DNA from: Spirochaetaceae bacterium
Lineage (GTDB): Bacteria; Spirochaetota; Spirochaetia; SZUA-6; Bin103
Reading direction: 5' to 3'
NCBI GenBank assembly: GCA_028818385.1
Contig: JAPPNY010000066.1
Span: 1 to 36,193 of the forward strand
DNA length: 36,193 bases
Below are positions 20,758 to 30,021 of the stretch, one piece after another. How positions within the stretch are numbered: position 1 is the first letter of the stretch; the number at the start of each line of letters is the position of its first letter. The position numbers and the translations under genes are program-made. Under the pieces are notes generated by a model. The model was not told the DNA's origin, did not search any database, and was given only the letters and a program-made list of their open reading frames with translations.

Positions 20758-21995
20758 GAGGCCCGCGCCGGCCGGCGTCGCTCGCCGTGTCGGTGGCCGT
20801 TCACGTCATCCTGCTGATCGTCGCGTCGCGCCTGTCGGCGCCGACGCCGCCCGTCGTTACGCCGATCGCCGTGCAGATCGTCGTCGAGTCGCCCGGAGAC
20901 AGCGCGCCGGCCGGAAGCCCGGAGCCCGCGGAGGAAGCGGAGCCGGAGCCCCAATCGGCCGCGGCGCCGGAACCCGCGGAGCCGGAACCTGAACCCGAGC
21001 CTGAGCCAGAACCGGAGCCTGAGCCGACTCCCGAACCCGAACCCGAGCCGGAAGAACCTGAGCCTGAACCGGAACCCGAACCCGAGCCCGAGCCCGAGCC
21101 TGAGCCAGAACCTGAGCCTGAGCCAGAACCTGAGCCGGAGCCTGAACCCGAGCCGCCGCCCGAACCCGAGCCGGAGCCTGAGCCAGAGCCCGAACCAGAG
21201 CCCGAACCGCAGCCGGAGCCTGCACCGGCCCCAGCGCAGCCGCCGCCCCCGGCGGCGGCCGAGGCCGAGCCGGAGCCCGAGCCGGAGCCCGAGCCGGAGC
21301 CCGAGCCGGAGCCCGAGCCCGAACCGACGCCTGAACCCGAACCGCCGCCGGAACCAACGACCGAACCGGAGCCTGCACCGGACCCTGAGCCCGAACCGGA
21401 ACCGGAGCCGGCTCCCGAGCCTGAGCCGGAACCTGAACCGGAGCCCGAGCCTGCACCCCCGCCGGAGCCAAAGGTCGACTTGGCCAAGCTTGCACGGGAA
21501 GCGGCCGCCAAGGCCGCGGCGGATCTTTTCCAGACCACGCCGTATCAGGCCCCCGCAGTGCCCATACCTGACGTGGACACCGGGCCGGTGTGGACCTCGG
21601 ACCTGACCGTGCCCGGTCCTACGGAGGACGACACGATCGGCCTGGCCGACGCGGCGCTGAACCGCCCCATCGTGTCGTCGGGGCCGGGCGACGAGGCGGG
21701 CGGCGAGAAGCAGCGCGGCTGGAAGTGCCCGGAGGTCGTCGGCTACCTGAAGGACGGAAAGTACCCGGAGCGGATGACACGGGAAGGAACCGCCGTCCCC
21801 GTGATGGTCCACATGACGGTCAACGCGCGCGGGGTGGTCACCGATGCCTGGATCGAGGAGGACGACGAGTCGGTCTTCCCATCGATCGACATCGCCGCGC
21901 GGGCCGTCGCGCGCGACTGCCGATTCGACGCAAGGCTCGGCGCTGCCGATACGACCTATAGGGTGCCTATCACGTTTGACCCCCGCCGGCGGTGA
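20754..21995 (+). CDS. tonB: TonB-like energy transducer with very long Glu-Pro linker
   Basis: The 413-residue product has an N-terminal membrane anchor ([19 protein letters not shown], with the His typical of TonB), a linker of about 180 residues that is almost only Glu-Pro repeats with minor Ala, Thr and Gln breaks, and a C-terminal TonB-fold domain ([53 protein letters not shown]). It should pass the ExbB/ExbD proton force to the outer membrane. E. coli TonB is about 239 residues with mixed Glu-Pro and Lys-Pro; here the repeat is nearly all Glu and much longer. The C-terminal start is GTG 20754, overlapping exbD. Confidence 0.9.
   Translation: MRGPRRPASLAVSVAVHVILLIVASRLSAPTPPVVTPIAVQIVVESPGDSAPAGSPEPAEEAEPEPQSAAAPEPAEPEPEPEPEPEPEPEPTPEPEPEPEEPEPEPEPEPEPEPEPEPEPEPEPEPEPEPEPEPPPEPEPEPEPEPEPEPEPQPEPAPAPAQPPPPAAAEAEPEPEPEPEPEPEPEPEPEPTPEPEPPPEPTTEPEPAPDPEPEPEPEPAPEPEPEPEPEPEPAPPPEPKVDLAKLAREAAAKAAADLFQTTPYQAPAVPIPDVDTGPVWTSDLTVPGPTEDDTIGLADAALNRPIVSSGPGDEAGGEKQRGWKCPEVVGYLKDGKYPERMTREGTAVPVMVHMTVNARGVVTDAWIEEDDESVFPSIDIAARAVARDCRFDARLGAADTTYRVPITFDPRRR
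20925..21475 (+). repeat. Glu-Pro coding repeat tract of the TonB linker
   Basis: Repeated GAR-CCN codons fill this stretch. Most of it varies freely between gag/gaa and ccg/ccc/cct, pointing to selection on the protein, but 21262-21312 is a near-perfect 12-bp array of GAGCCGGAGCCC, likely from slippage. Length may vary between strains. Confidence 0.9.
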
Positions 21996-24900
21996 TGCAG
22001 GCTCGCGAGAAACGGCGGCTTCCCCGCGCGGCGATCGTCACCATCGAGATCACCGTGTTCGTCGGTCTGTTCGCCGCTGTCGTGTTCGGCCTGGGCTATG
22101 CGCGCGACCGCCTGGACCGGATGGTCGGCCACCTGCGGGAGCAGGTGGCCGTCCAGGTGGCCGACCGGCTCGGAGCGCGCGTGCGGTACGGTACCGTCGC
22201 CCCGTCGGCGTTGCGCGCGCTGCAGGTCAGCGACCTGGAGTTGCTCGGCGCGTCCGGTGACGTGCTGCTGTCGGCGCGCCGCCTGCGGGTTCATTACTCG
22301 CTGCGCACGCTGCTGAGCACGCGCAGCGCGGTCGACGCCGTAAGCCGGGTCGAGTTGACCGGCGTCGTGGCGGATCTGCACCTGCCGCGCGACCAGGTCG
22401 TCGTGTCCGCCGCGCTCGGTGGACTGGGCGCGGCGGCCGACGGCGGCCGGCCTTCGGTCCTGCCGTGGCCGCTGACCATCGCCAACGCACGCGTCAAGGT
22501 CACCATGGGCTCCGACCGCGCCTCGGGCTCTGCCCACATGGACCTGAGCGAGCTGTCCCTGCGGCTGGAGCCGGACGGCGACGGCGTGCGCATCGTCGAC
22601 GGCCGCGCCCGTCTCGGTGCGCTCCTCGACGATGTGGCGGGCCACGCCACTCAACTGGATACCCGGATTGGCGTCGATGGACGCCTGGCGCCGGGGCCGG
22701 CAGCCTCGCGGGCGGCGGTTCGCCTCGGCGACATGCAGAGCAGCCTGGGCGCGATGCCGGACCGCGAGGTGCAGGCCGGGTGGGACGGGAAGACGATCAC
22801 CCTGACCACGCTGGCCGATGAGCGCGGGTCGGTGCTCCAGGCGTGGATCGAACCGGAAAGCGGGCTGATCCGCATCGACCTGCGGGCCGAGCAGTTCCGC
22901 CCGATGGATCTCTTTCGGCCCGCGGGTCCGCTGGAGCACCTGCGCCCCTGGTTTGAGACCACCGTGACCGGTACGGGTGCGGTCATCGCCGGCCCCGACG
23001 GCGTCCTCAGCTACGACGCGCACGTCGACTTCGTCGTCCCGCCCGCGTCGCTGGGCGATCTGCTGAACGGGCCCGTGGATGTCGCGCTCACCGTGCAGGG
23101 CGACGCGACGACGGCCACGTTCGCCCCCCTCCTTCTGCGCTCGGCCGACGGCGCCGCCCGGTACGACGGAACGGTCGACACCCGCACCGGAATGGCGGTC
23201 GGCCGACTGGCGGTCACGGATCTGGATCTGGGCGACCGACCGGTCGACGCGAGCGCCGAGGTTGAGGCTGACCTTCAGGCGCTGCGCCTGACGCTGCGGG
23301 AAGGCCTGGCGCGCATCGGCGACGTGGAGGTGACCGAATTGACCGGACCCGTCCTCCTGTCCGGTGGCGCGTCCTACGGGGGCACGCGGACCGCTCCATC
23401 TCTGCAGCTCGATCTGACCGGCTCCCCGCCCGATTCGCCTGACGGAGCGGCGAAGGTGACCGGGTCGATCACCCTGGCGCCACAACCGGTGTTCGCGGGC
23501 CGCGTCGACTTCGAGAACGTGGACGCGGGTGTTCTCTACGGTCTGCTGCGGCCGCCCGACCCGGACGACTCGGAGAGATCCGTCCCCGCCGAAGGGCTCA
23601 TCGTCAGCGCGCAGATGCAGGGCTCCGCCGGCCCCGGTCTCCTGTCGTTCGACGTGCCGGCCGCTTCCGTGATCCAGCGGGACGGTCCCTTTCGGGCTCA
23701 CTTCAGCGCCGTCGCCACGGAGCGGTCGTTGCAGATCGCCGATCTGGATCTCGTGGTCGACCAGTCGATTCGCGCCGCCGGCACAGCCGAGCTGGACGCC
23801 GAACGGCTGTCTTTCTCCGGAAGCATCGAGGTGGACGGCGAGCCGCTGCCCGGCACGATCCGCGTCGACGCAGGCGACGGGCTGACCGTGCACGGACCAT
23901 GGGGGCTGGTGCTGCAACTATGGCCCGGAGAGACGCTGCGTCCGGCTGACCTGTTGGCGCGCATCGCAGCAGCGGAGGCGGGGCGTCCCGCGCCGTTCCG
24001 ACTGAGCGCGACCGGGTATCCGGTCGCCGTGCTGGGCGAAGGCGCTACGGCTGACGCCGAGCTCGCGGGCACCGTCCTGAACCCGTGGGCGCTCCTCGAG
24101 GGATTCGGGCCGGCAGGACCGGGGCACGATGAAGGTTGGGACGCCGCCGCCTCCGGCCTGGTCTTCACCGACTCGCGGCTCGCCGTTCAGAGGCTGCCGA
24201 TCGGAGCACTCCCCAACAGGCTGGATCTCGATTTCTCGTACCGGGACCAGGTGCTCACCGCGAGCCGCATCCGATTCACGAACGACGAGTTCGACCTCAC
24301 GGGCAACGGAGTGCTGAACGTGACGACGGAAGGCGGTCTGCGCGCCGCCGGGAACGTGATGCTGGAGACCGGACAGGAGCGCTACGACACCATCGTGGCG
24401 CTCACTCCCGAGGAGCTCGATCTCGAAGTGGACGTGGACGACCTGCGGCTGGATCGATTCGCGGCGGTGCCGATATCGGGAACGGCTTCCGGGAGAATCC
24501 GGATCATCGGTTCGCTTGCCGAGCCGGTGATTACCGCGGACCTGACCTCCCATGACATCCCTCTCGACGAGGATTACGTGACACTGGCGCTGCATAGCAC
24601 CTATGACGGGCGCCAGATCGTCATCGACGACTTGGCGGCCGATTTCCGGGACCACCGGATCCGCGGAGTAGCCGGAAGCATCGATACGAGCACCGGAACC
24701 GTGGGCCTGGGAGGGCGCTACGAAGGCGAGTACCTGGGGGAACCGTTGTCGCTCGATCTGGCCGTGACCGGGACGGCATCGTTCCCGGTGGGTTCGGCCC
24801 CCGAGCGGTCGCTGCCCGTGGAAGCCGTCCTGACCATCGCGGCCACCGCGGTGACGGTCGGCGGCCTGAGCAAGCCTTCCTGGGACGCCGCGGTCCGGTG

Positions 24901-26425
24901 GGAGGGGGATGGGCTCGCCTTCTCGGGCGGCCCTCTCGACGGCCTCTCGGGCAGGATCGCGACGGACGGAACCTTCGCAGTGGAGGCTTCGGCGCCGTTG
25001 CCGCTCCAGGGCAGCGCGTCGGGGACGCTGTCCGGCAGCGACTTGTCCGCGGACCTGTCGATCGCGGCGCTGGATCTGACACTCCTCAACACCCTCATTC
25101 ACACCACGGCGGTGACCGTCCTCGCCGGCTCGGCGGCCGGCACCGTGCGCCTCCACGGCCCGATCAACGACCCCGCCATGCTTGGCACGCTGCAGGCGAC
25201 CGGCGTGGTCCTGGAGTCGACGCTGATCCCGCAACGCGTCGGACCGCTTGCGTTTCCCGTGGCTGCCGCCGAGCGGGAGCTCACCGTGGGGCGCACACGT
25301 CCGGAACGGGGCGTCGCCCCGGTGGTGGTGAACGGGACGGTGCGGTTCGGGCAGTGGGCGCCGGTCGCCTATGACTTCAGCGTGCAGACCGCGAACGGGG
25401 ACGGGGTTCCCGTCGACTATCGCTTCGGGCCGATCTCCGTCACAGGCGTCGCCCGGGGCGGCGTGCAGATCACGGGCGATCGGGAGTCCACCCACATCGC
25501 GGGCTCCGTCGAGGCCGACCCGGCGCGCGTGTTCATCGACAACGCCGGACGCGGCTCACCTCCAGGCTGGGAACCGTTGACAGTCGAGCTTGCGGCTACC
25601 ACGGGGCGCGGCGTCGAGCTGACCTGGCCTTCGGAAGAGCTGCCGATCCTGGAAGCGCTGGTCGACGTGGATCAGACCGTTGCGGTCAGCTACGACGGGT
25701 TCAGCGGCGACTACACGGTCGTGGGAGACGTGGCGATCCGCCGCGGCGAGCTGTTCTTCTTTGGCCGCACCTTCGTCCTGCGCGACGGGCTCGTCTCGTT
25801 CGCCGAGGACGAAGGACGCTTCGATCCGATGGTCACGGTCCGGGCCGAGACGCGCGAGCGAAGCCCGGACGACGGCACGCTGTCGATCTACCTGGATGCG
25901 GACTCGCCGCTGAGCGCGCTCAGCCCACAGACCGTGCGGCTCAGCTCCCAACCGGCGCGACCCCTGCCCGAACTGCGCGCGATGCTGGGCGGGCCGTTCG
26001 CCGATGGCACGGCGGACGAAGACGTCGACCTGCTGGCTGTGGCCGGCGGCATGGCCACGCAGTTTGGAGTGGTCCGCCCCATGGAGCGGGCGCTGCGCGA
26101 CTCACTCGGACTCGACCTGTTCAGCATACGCTCGCAGCTCGTGGAAAACCTGCTGCGCACCCCGCTTGGCGTCTCCAGCCCCGACCTGCTCGACAACACG
26201 GAAATCGTCGTGGGCAAGTATCTTGGCGATGACCTGTTCTTCGAGGCGCTCGTGCGGGTAGAATCCGACACCGTGTCGCCGGTACCCGAGTTGCGCACCG
26301 ACCTGGAGCTCAGCCTGGAGTGGGCGACGCCATTCTTTCTCCTGGAGTGGTCCGTCTTGCCGTCCCTCACCAACCCGTTTCAGACCGGCAGCGCGTTGTC
26401 GCTGTCATGGAGCTTCAACTACTGA
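21995..26425 (+). CDS. tamB: TamB-family (DUF490) inter-membrane protein
   Basis: The 1476-residue product has an N-terminal anchor (AIVTIEITVFVGLFAAVVFGLGYA), a long run of beta-rich AsmA/TamB repeats (many G-V-L-TGTA, GG-ARVDG and D-L-L-DG patterns), and the conserved TamB C-terminus: FDPMVTVRAETRER, DLLAVAGGMATQFG, VGKYLGDDLFFEALVRV and LELSLEWATPFFLLEWSVLP. These proteins form a hydrophobic groove linking the inner and outer membranes, moving lipid or helping barrel assembly with BamA-family partners. The ATG overlaps the TonB stop by 1 nt, and bamA follows with another 1-nt overlap, as in Treponema. Size is in the usual range. Confidence 0.93.
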   Translation: MQAREKRRLPRAAIVTIEITVFVGLFAAVVFGLGYARDRLDRMVGHLREQVAVQVADRLGARVRYGTVAPSALRALQVSDLELLGASGDVLLSARRLRVHYSLRTLLSTRSAVDAVSRVELTGVVADLHLPRDQVVVSAALGGLGAAADGGRPSVLPWPLTIANARVKVTMGSDRASGSAHMDLSELSLRLEPDGDGVRIVDGRARLGALLDDVAGHATQLDTRIGVDGRLAPGPAASRAAVRLGDMQSSLGAMPDREVQAGWDGKTITLTTLADERGSVLQAWIEPESGLIRIDLRAEQFRPMDLFRPAGPLEHLRPWFETTVTGTGAVIAGPDGVLSYDAHVDFVVPPASLGDLLNGPVDVALTVQGDATTATFAPLLLRSADGAARYDGTVDTRTGMAVGRLAVTDLDLGDRPVDASAEVEADLQALRLTLREGLARIGDVEVTELTGPVLLSGGASYGGTRTAPSLQLDLTGSPPDSPDGAAKVTGSITLAPQPVFAGRVDFENVDAGVLYGLLRPPDPDDSERSVPAEGLIVSAQMQGSAGPGLLSFDVPAASVIQRDGPFRAHFSAVATERSLQIADLDLVVDQSIRAAGTAELDAERLSFSGSIEVDGEPLPGTIRVDAGDGLTVHGPWGLVLQLWPGETLRPADLLARIAAAEAGRPAPFRLSATGYPVAVLGEGATADAELAGTVLNPWALLEGFGPAGPGHDEGWDAAASGLVFTDSRLAVQRLPIGALPNRLDLDFSYRDQVLTASRIRFTNDEFDLTGNGVLNVTTEGGLRAAGNVMLETGQERYDTIVALTPEELDLEVDVDDLRLDRFAAVPISGTASGRIRIIGSLAEPVITADLTSHDIPLDEDYVTLALHSTYDGRQIVIDDLAADFRDHRIRGVAGSIDTSTGTVGLGGRYEGEYLGEPLSLDLAVTGTASFPVGSAPERSLPVEAVLTIAATAVTVGGLSKPSWDAAVRWEGDGLAFSGGPLDGLSGRIATDGTFAVEASAPLPLQGSASGTLSGSDLSADLSIAALDLTLLNTLIHTTAVTVLAGSAAGTVRLHGPINDPAMLGTLQATGVVLESTLIPQRVGPLAFPVAAAERELTVGRTRPERGVAPVVVNGTVRFGQWAPVAYDFSVQTANGDGVPVDYRFGPISVTGVARGGVQITGDRESTHIAGSVEADPARVFIDNAGRGSPPGWEPLTVELAATTGRGVELTWPSEELPILEALVDVDQTVAVSYDGFSGDYTVVGDVAIRRGELFFFGRTFVLRDGLVSFAEDEGRFDPMVTVRAETRERSPDDGTLSIYLDADSPLSALSPQTVRLSSQPARPLPELRAMLGGPFADGTADEDVDLLAVAGGMATQFGVVRPMERALRDSLGLDLFSIRSQLVENLLRTPLGVSSPDLLDNTEIVVGKYLGDDLFFEALVRVESDTVSPVPELRTDLELSLEWATPFFLLEWSVLPSLTNPFQTGSALSLSWSFNY

Positions 26426-28989
26426 TGCGCGCACGCTCGACGCCTCCGCGCTTCCTCCGCGCCCTGCCGGCCGTGGCCGTCCTGCTCGCCGCCGTGCCCG
26501 GCACCGCGCAGCAGCCGGAGCAGCAGTCCGAACAACCGGCACGAGCCTGGTATTTCGGCAAGCCGATCAGAGCGGTGGAGTTCCTCGGCCTGAACACGGT
26601 CGACGAAGGCGACCTTCGGCCGATCGTGGACCCGTACCTGGGGCAACCCTTCGAGTTGGAACTGTATTTCGAGATGGAGGGCGCGCTGTACGCGACGGAG
26701 CTGTTCGAGGTCCTCGAGGCGGACGCCGAAGAAGGGGACGAGGAGCGATCGACGGTCATCGTAGTCCTGTCCGTGCGGGAGCGGCCGACCATCGACGACA
26801 TCGTCATCGAGGGCGAGCGCCGCATCCGGGAAGGACAGATACTGAACGTGATGGCGTCCGAAGCGGATACGATCCTGAATTCCGGCCGGCTCGAGGATGA
26901 TCTGGACGCGATCCGGAGCCTGTACGAGGCGGACGGGTTCGTCAGCGCGCGGGTCGAGGCCACGGTCGTCCCCGACGCGGCCGCCAATCGCGTCACCGTG
27001 CGCATCTCCATCACGGAAGGCATCCGCACCACCGTGGTCGCGATCGACTTCGTGGGCAACGAGTTCGCCTCGGCAGGCACCCTGAGGAGCCAGATGGAGA
27101 CCCGGGAACGGGCACTGCTGCAACGCGGGCTGTTCTCCGAACGCGTCTTTCAGCGGGATCTCGACAGCCTGATCTCCTACTACCGGAGCAACGGGTACGT
27201 GGACGCCTCCATCGACCGGGTCGAGCGCAGCGTCGAGCATGACGCCGAGGGAGACCAGGATCTGCTCAGCCTCACCCTGCACGTGAACGAGGGACGGACG
27301 TTCCAGTACGCGGGCACGGCGTTTGAGGGCAACAGCGTGTTCACCGACGAAGAGCTGCAGGCGCTCGTGCGCCATCGCCCCGACCGCTCGATCAACCTCG
27401 ATACCGTCGAAGCCGACTTCGCGCGCGTGCAGGACCTCTATTACGAGAACGGCTACATCTTCAACGGCTTCGATCAGGAGCTGATCCGCGACGACGATCA
27501 GGGAACGATCCTGGTGGGGGTCACCATCACCGAGCGCGACGGCGCCCACATCGAGAACATCACCATCGAAGGCAACGTCAAGACGAAGGAGCACGTGCTG
27601 CGCCGAGAGCTGCCGTTCGAGGTCGGCGACGTGTTCAACCGCACCGAGATCGTCCGCGGCCTACAGAACCTGTACAACCTGCAGTACTTCACGTCCGTGG
27701 AGCCGGGCACTCCCCTCGGCAGCGCACCGGGCCTGATGGACGTGCAGATCACCGTGGAAGAGGGCACGACCGCGGACATCGGCTTCGGAGCCACCTTTTC
27801 CGGCGGCGACTTCCCGCTCTCGGGCTTCGTGCGCTGGTCCGAGCGGAACTTCGGCGGACTTGGGCAGACGGTCAGCGTGGACCTGTCGGCGTCCCAGCTC
27901 CGTCAGGCGCTGTCGCTGGGCTTCCGCGAGCCCTGGCTCCTCGGTCAACCGTGGTCCGCGGGGATCACCCTGGGCGGCGAGCATTCCGTGGTCCGCGGCG
28001 TCGCGCAGGATGTCCTCCACCCGGTGTTCACCGACGCCGAGTCGGAGCAGGCCGTGCCCGACCCCTACGTCTCCAAGGACGACTACAGCTCCGGCACGTT
28101 GATCCCGGACCAGTACACCATGCAGTACGACACGTTCGCGATCTCGGCGGAAGTCTCCAGCGGCTACCGGTTCGACACCCTGCTCGGCCGCGTCATCGTG
28201 CGTGGCGGATTCGGCTCCAGCCTCGAGTTCCTGGTCTACGACCCGCAGGTCAACCGGCCCTTCGACAAGACGATCCGCGACCAGTTCGAGCGCTGGAGCG
28301 TGGTCAACAGCCTCTGGACGGGCGTGGCATGGGACCGGCGCGACTTCTTCCTGAATCCCACCGCCGGGACACTGCTGAGCCAGCGCGTCACCCTGACCGG
28401 CGGGCCGCTGTCCGGAGACCGGCACTTCATCGTCCTCGACAGCCAGGCCGAAGCCTTCGCCACGCTGTTCGAGCTACCGGTGTCCGACGTGTTCGACCTG
28501 AGAGTCGTGCTCGCCGGCCACACCGGCTTCTCCGTGATCCTTCCCCAACTCCGCAGTTGCGGCGCCGTCAACGACGGCGATCCGGGACTGTGCTGGGACC
28601 AGGTTCTGGGCCAGGAAGACCTGCTGATCATCGATGGAACCAGCGTGGGCCGGGGGTGGGAGCCGGTGCTCGACGGCGAGGCGCTGTGGGACAACAAGCT
28701 GGAGCTGCGGGTGCCGATCGATCCCCAGATCATCTGGGGCGTCGCGTTCCTGGACGCCGCCCTGCTGTGGGACGACCGCGGCGCCATCGGCAACACGTCG
28801 CTCGACGACGTCCACTTCAGCGCCGGCTTCGGCCTTCGCTTCGCGGTGCCGCAATTGCCGTTGCGGCTCTACCTCGCCAAGCCGTTCGCGTTCCAGGACG
28901 GCCGACTCGGTGACCCGCCCGGCACCCAGAGCAGCGGCCCGCTGGGCGGCATGAATCTCGTCCTGGGACTCGGCGGCGACACGTTCTGA
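26425..28989 (+). CDS. bamA: Outer membrane assembly factor BamA
   Basis: The 854-residue product has a signal peptide (FLRALPAVAVLLAAVPGTAQQ), five POTRA-like repeats (for example IDDIVIEGERRIREGQIL, TVVAIDFVGNEF, FQYAGTAFEGNSVFTDEEL, IENITIEGNVKTKEHVLRR) and a C-terminal 16-strand barrel (VRWSERNFGGLGQ, SLGFREPWLLGQPWSAG). The usual VRGF/VRGY motif of the L6 loop appears as VGRGWEP, followed by LWDNKLELRVPI. It inserts beta-barrel proteins into the outer membrane. ATG 26425 overlaps the tamB stop; an ATG at 26407 is also in frame but lies within tamB. Confidence 0.95.
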   Translation: MRARSTPPRFLRALPAVAVLLAAVPGTAQQPEQQSEQPARAWYFGKPIRAVEFLGLNTVDEGDLRPIVDPYLGQPFELELYFEMEGALYATELFEVLEADAEEGDEERSTVIVVLSVRERPTIDDIVIEGERRIREGQILNVMASEADTILNSGRLEDDLDAIRSLYEADGFVSARVEATVVPDAAANRVTVRISITEGIRTTVVAIDFVGNEFASAGTLRSQMETRERALLQRGLFSERVFQRDLDSLISYYRSNGYVDASIDRVERSVEHDAEGDQDLLSLTLHVNEGRTFQYAGTAFEGNSVFTDEELQALVRHRPDRSINLDTVEADFARVQDLYYENGYIFNGFDQELIRDDDQGTILVGVTITERDGAHIENITIEGNVKTKEHVLRRELPFEVGDVFNRTEIVRGLQNLYNLQYFTSVEPGTPLGSAPGLMDVQITVEEGTTADIGFGATFSGGDFPLSGFVRWSERNFGGLGQTVSVDLSASQLRQALSLGFREPWLLGQPWSAGITLGGEHSVVRGVAQDVLHPVFTDAESEQAVPDPYVSKDDYSSGTLIPDQYTMQYDTFAISAEVSSGYRFDTLLGRVIVRGGFGSSLEFLVYDPQVNRPFDKTIRDQFERWSVVNSLWTGVAWDRRDFFLNPTAGTLLSQRVTLTGGPLSGDRHFIVLDSQAEAFATLFELPVSDVFDLRVVLAGHTGFSVILPQLRSCGAVNDGDPGLCWDQVLGQEDLLIIDGTSVGRGWEPVLDGEALWDNKLELRVPIDPQIIWGVAFLDAALLWDDRGAIGNTSLDDVHFSAGFGLRFAVPQLPLRLYLAKPFAFQDGRLGDPPGTQSSGPLGGMNLVLGLGGDTF

Positions 28990-29045
28990 GGCAGGTTACC
29001 GGCGGTCCCCGGGCGGGCGTCGCCATGCTGGCCGGAGCGGCTCGG

Positions 29046-29600
29046 ATGATGATGCGCAAGCGGCGAGGAAAGCTGCCCGCAGCGGCGTGTGCCCTCGTCG
29101 CCGCGCTGCTGGCGCTGCCGGCGCCCGCGACCGCCCAGGAGTTGATCACCCGCATGGGCGTCGTCGATCTCGACAGGGTCGTGCGCGCCTTCTACCTCGA
29201 CTCGGAAGCGTTCCGGGCCTACCAGGCACGGCGTGCGGAAGTCATCGCCGAGCGAGAGGAGATCGAGGAGGAGATCCACATCCTGGAGCTGGATCTCCTC
29301 CGCGCACGGCAGGACGGGAACCGCAGTCTGGCGCTGAGGCTCGAACAGCAGGTCTTCGACATGAAGGATCACCTGTCGCAGTACGTGCGCGTGATGAACG
29401 ACCGACTGCAACGCATGTACCACGACCTGACGACATCGGACCTGTTCATCGGCGAGCTGGCGGAGGCGCTCCCCTACGTGGCAGAGGAGCTTGGCTACAC
29501 GGTGATTCTGGACACCGACGACGTGCTGCACTGGGATACCGACGTCGACCTGACCGACGAGGTCATCGCTGAGCTTGCCCGGCGAGCCGCCCGACGCTAG
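29046..29600 (+). CDS. skp: OmpH/Skp-like periplasmic chaperone
   Basis: The 184-residue product has a signal peptide (RKRRGKLPAAACALVAALLALPAPATAQE), a short beta start (LITRMGVVDLDRVVRAFY) and a long coiled-coil hairpin (RRAEVIAEREEIEEEIHILELD and LRLEQQVFDMKDHLSQYVRVMNDRL), ending in a strand LGYTVILDTDDVLHW. Skp trimers hold unfolded outer-membrane proteins on the way to BamA, whose gene lies just upstream. GGAG (29034-29037) 8 nt before ATG 29046 decides this start over the ATG at 29025. It overlaps ruvX by 26 nt. Confidence 0.92.
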   Translation: MMMRKRRGKLPAAACALVAALLALPAPATAQELITRMGVVDLDRVVRAFYLDSEAFRAYQARRAEVIAEREEIEEEIHILELDLLRARQDGNRSLALRLEQQVFDMKDHLSQYVRVMNDRLQRMYHDLTTSDLFIGELAEALPYVAEELGYTVILDTDDVLHWDTDVDLTDEVIAELARRAARR

Positions 29601-30021
29601 CGCCCGGGGGCGGCTCCTGGGCGTGGATCTGGGTACGCGGCGCATCGGCCTGGCCCTGTCGGATCCCGCCGGGGTCATCGCCTCTCCGCTGGCGACCTTG
29701 CCGGCCACGACCGAAGCGGCGCTGCTCGACGAACTCCTCGGCACCTGCCGCGAACACGAGGTTCGGCTGATCGTGATCGGGCATCCGGTCCGCACCGACG
29801 GCACGCCGACGCCGCTCGGCGTGCGCGCCGAACGGCTTGCGGAGAAGCTGACCGCCGGCGGGGTCCCCGCCTGCACGTGGGACGAGCAGTTCACCAGCCG
29901 CGCCGCAGCCACCGCGATCGGTCGCCGGCGGCGCCGGGGCGACCGCGGCCGGATAGACCGCATGGCGGCCGCACTCATGCTGCAGGACTACCTCGAGCAC
30001 GGGTACGCTTGCAGCGGATGA
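29575..30021 (+). CDS. ruvX: Putative pre-16S rRNA nuclease / Holliday junction resolvase-like RuvX
   Basis: The 148-residue RNase H-fold protein (YqgF) has GVDLGTRRIGLALSDPAG, VIGHPVRTDGTPTPLG, WDEQFTSRAAATAI and the closing IDRMAAALMLQDYLEHG. The family processes the 5' end of 16S rRNA precursor. The TTG at 29575 lies within skp; no better start exists before the first motif. It overlaps mutS by 4 nt (ATGA). Confidence 0.93.
   Translation: MPGEPPDASARGRLLGVDLGTRRIGLALSDPAGVIASPLATLPATTEAALLDELLGTCREHEVRLIVIGHPVRTDGTPTPLGVRAERLAEKLTAGGVPACTWDEQFTSRAAATAIGRRRRRGDRGRIDRMAAALMLQDYLEHGYACSG

Noticed and set aside
20801..21538. Minus-strand Gly-Ser repeat ORF opposite the TonB linker
   Set aside because: It is the antisense reading of the Glu-Pro repeat; the plus strand has an intact TonB gene with anchor and C-terminal domain.
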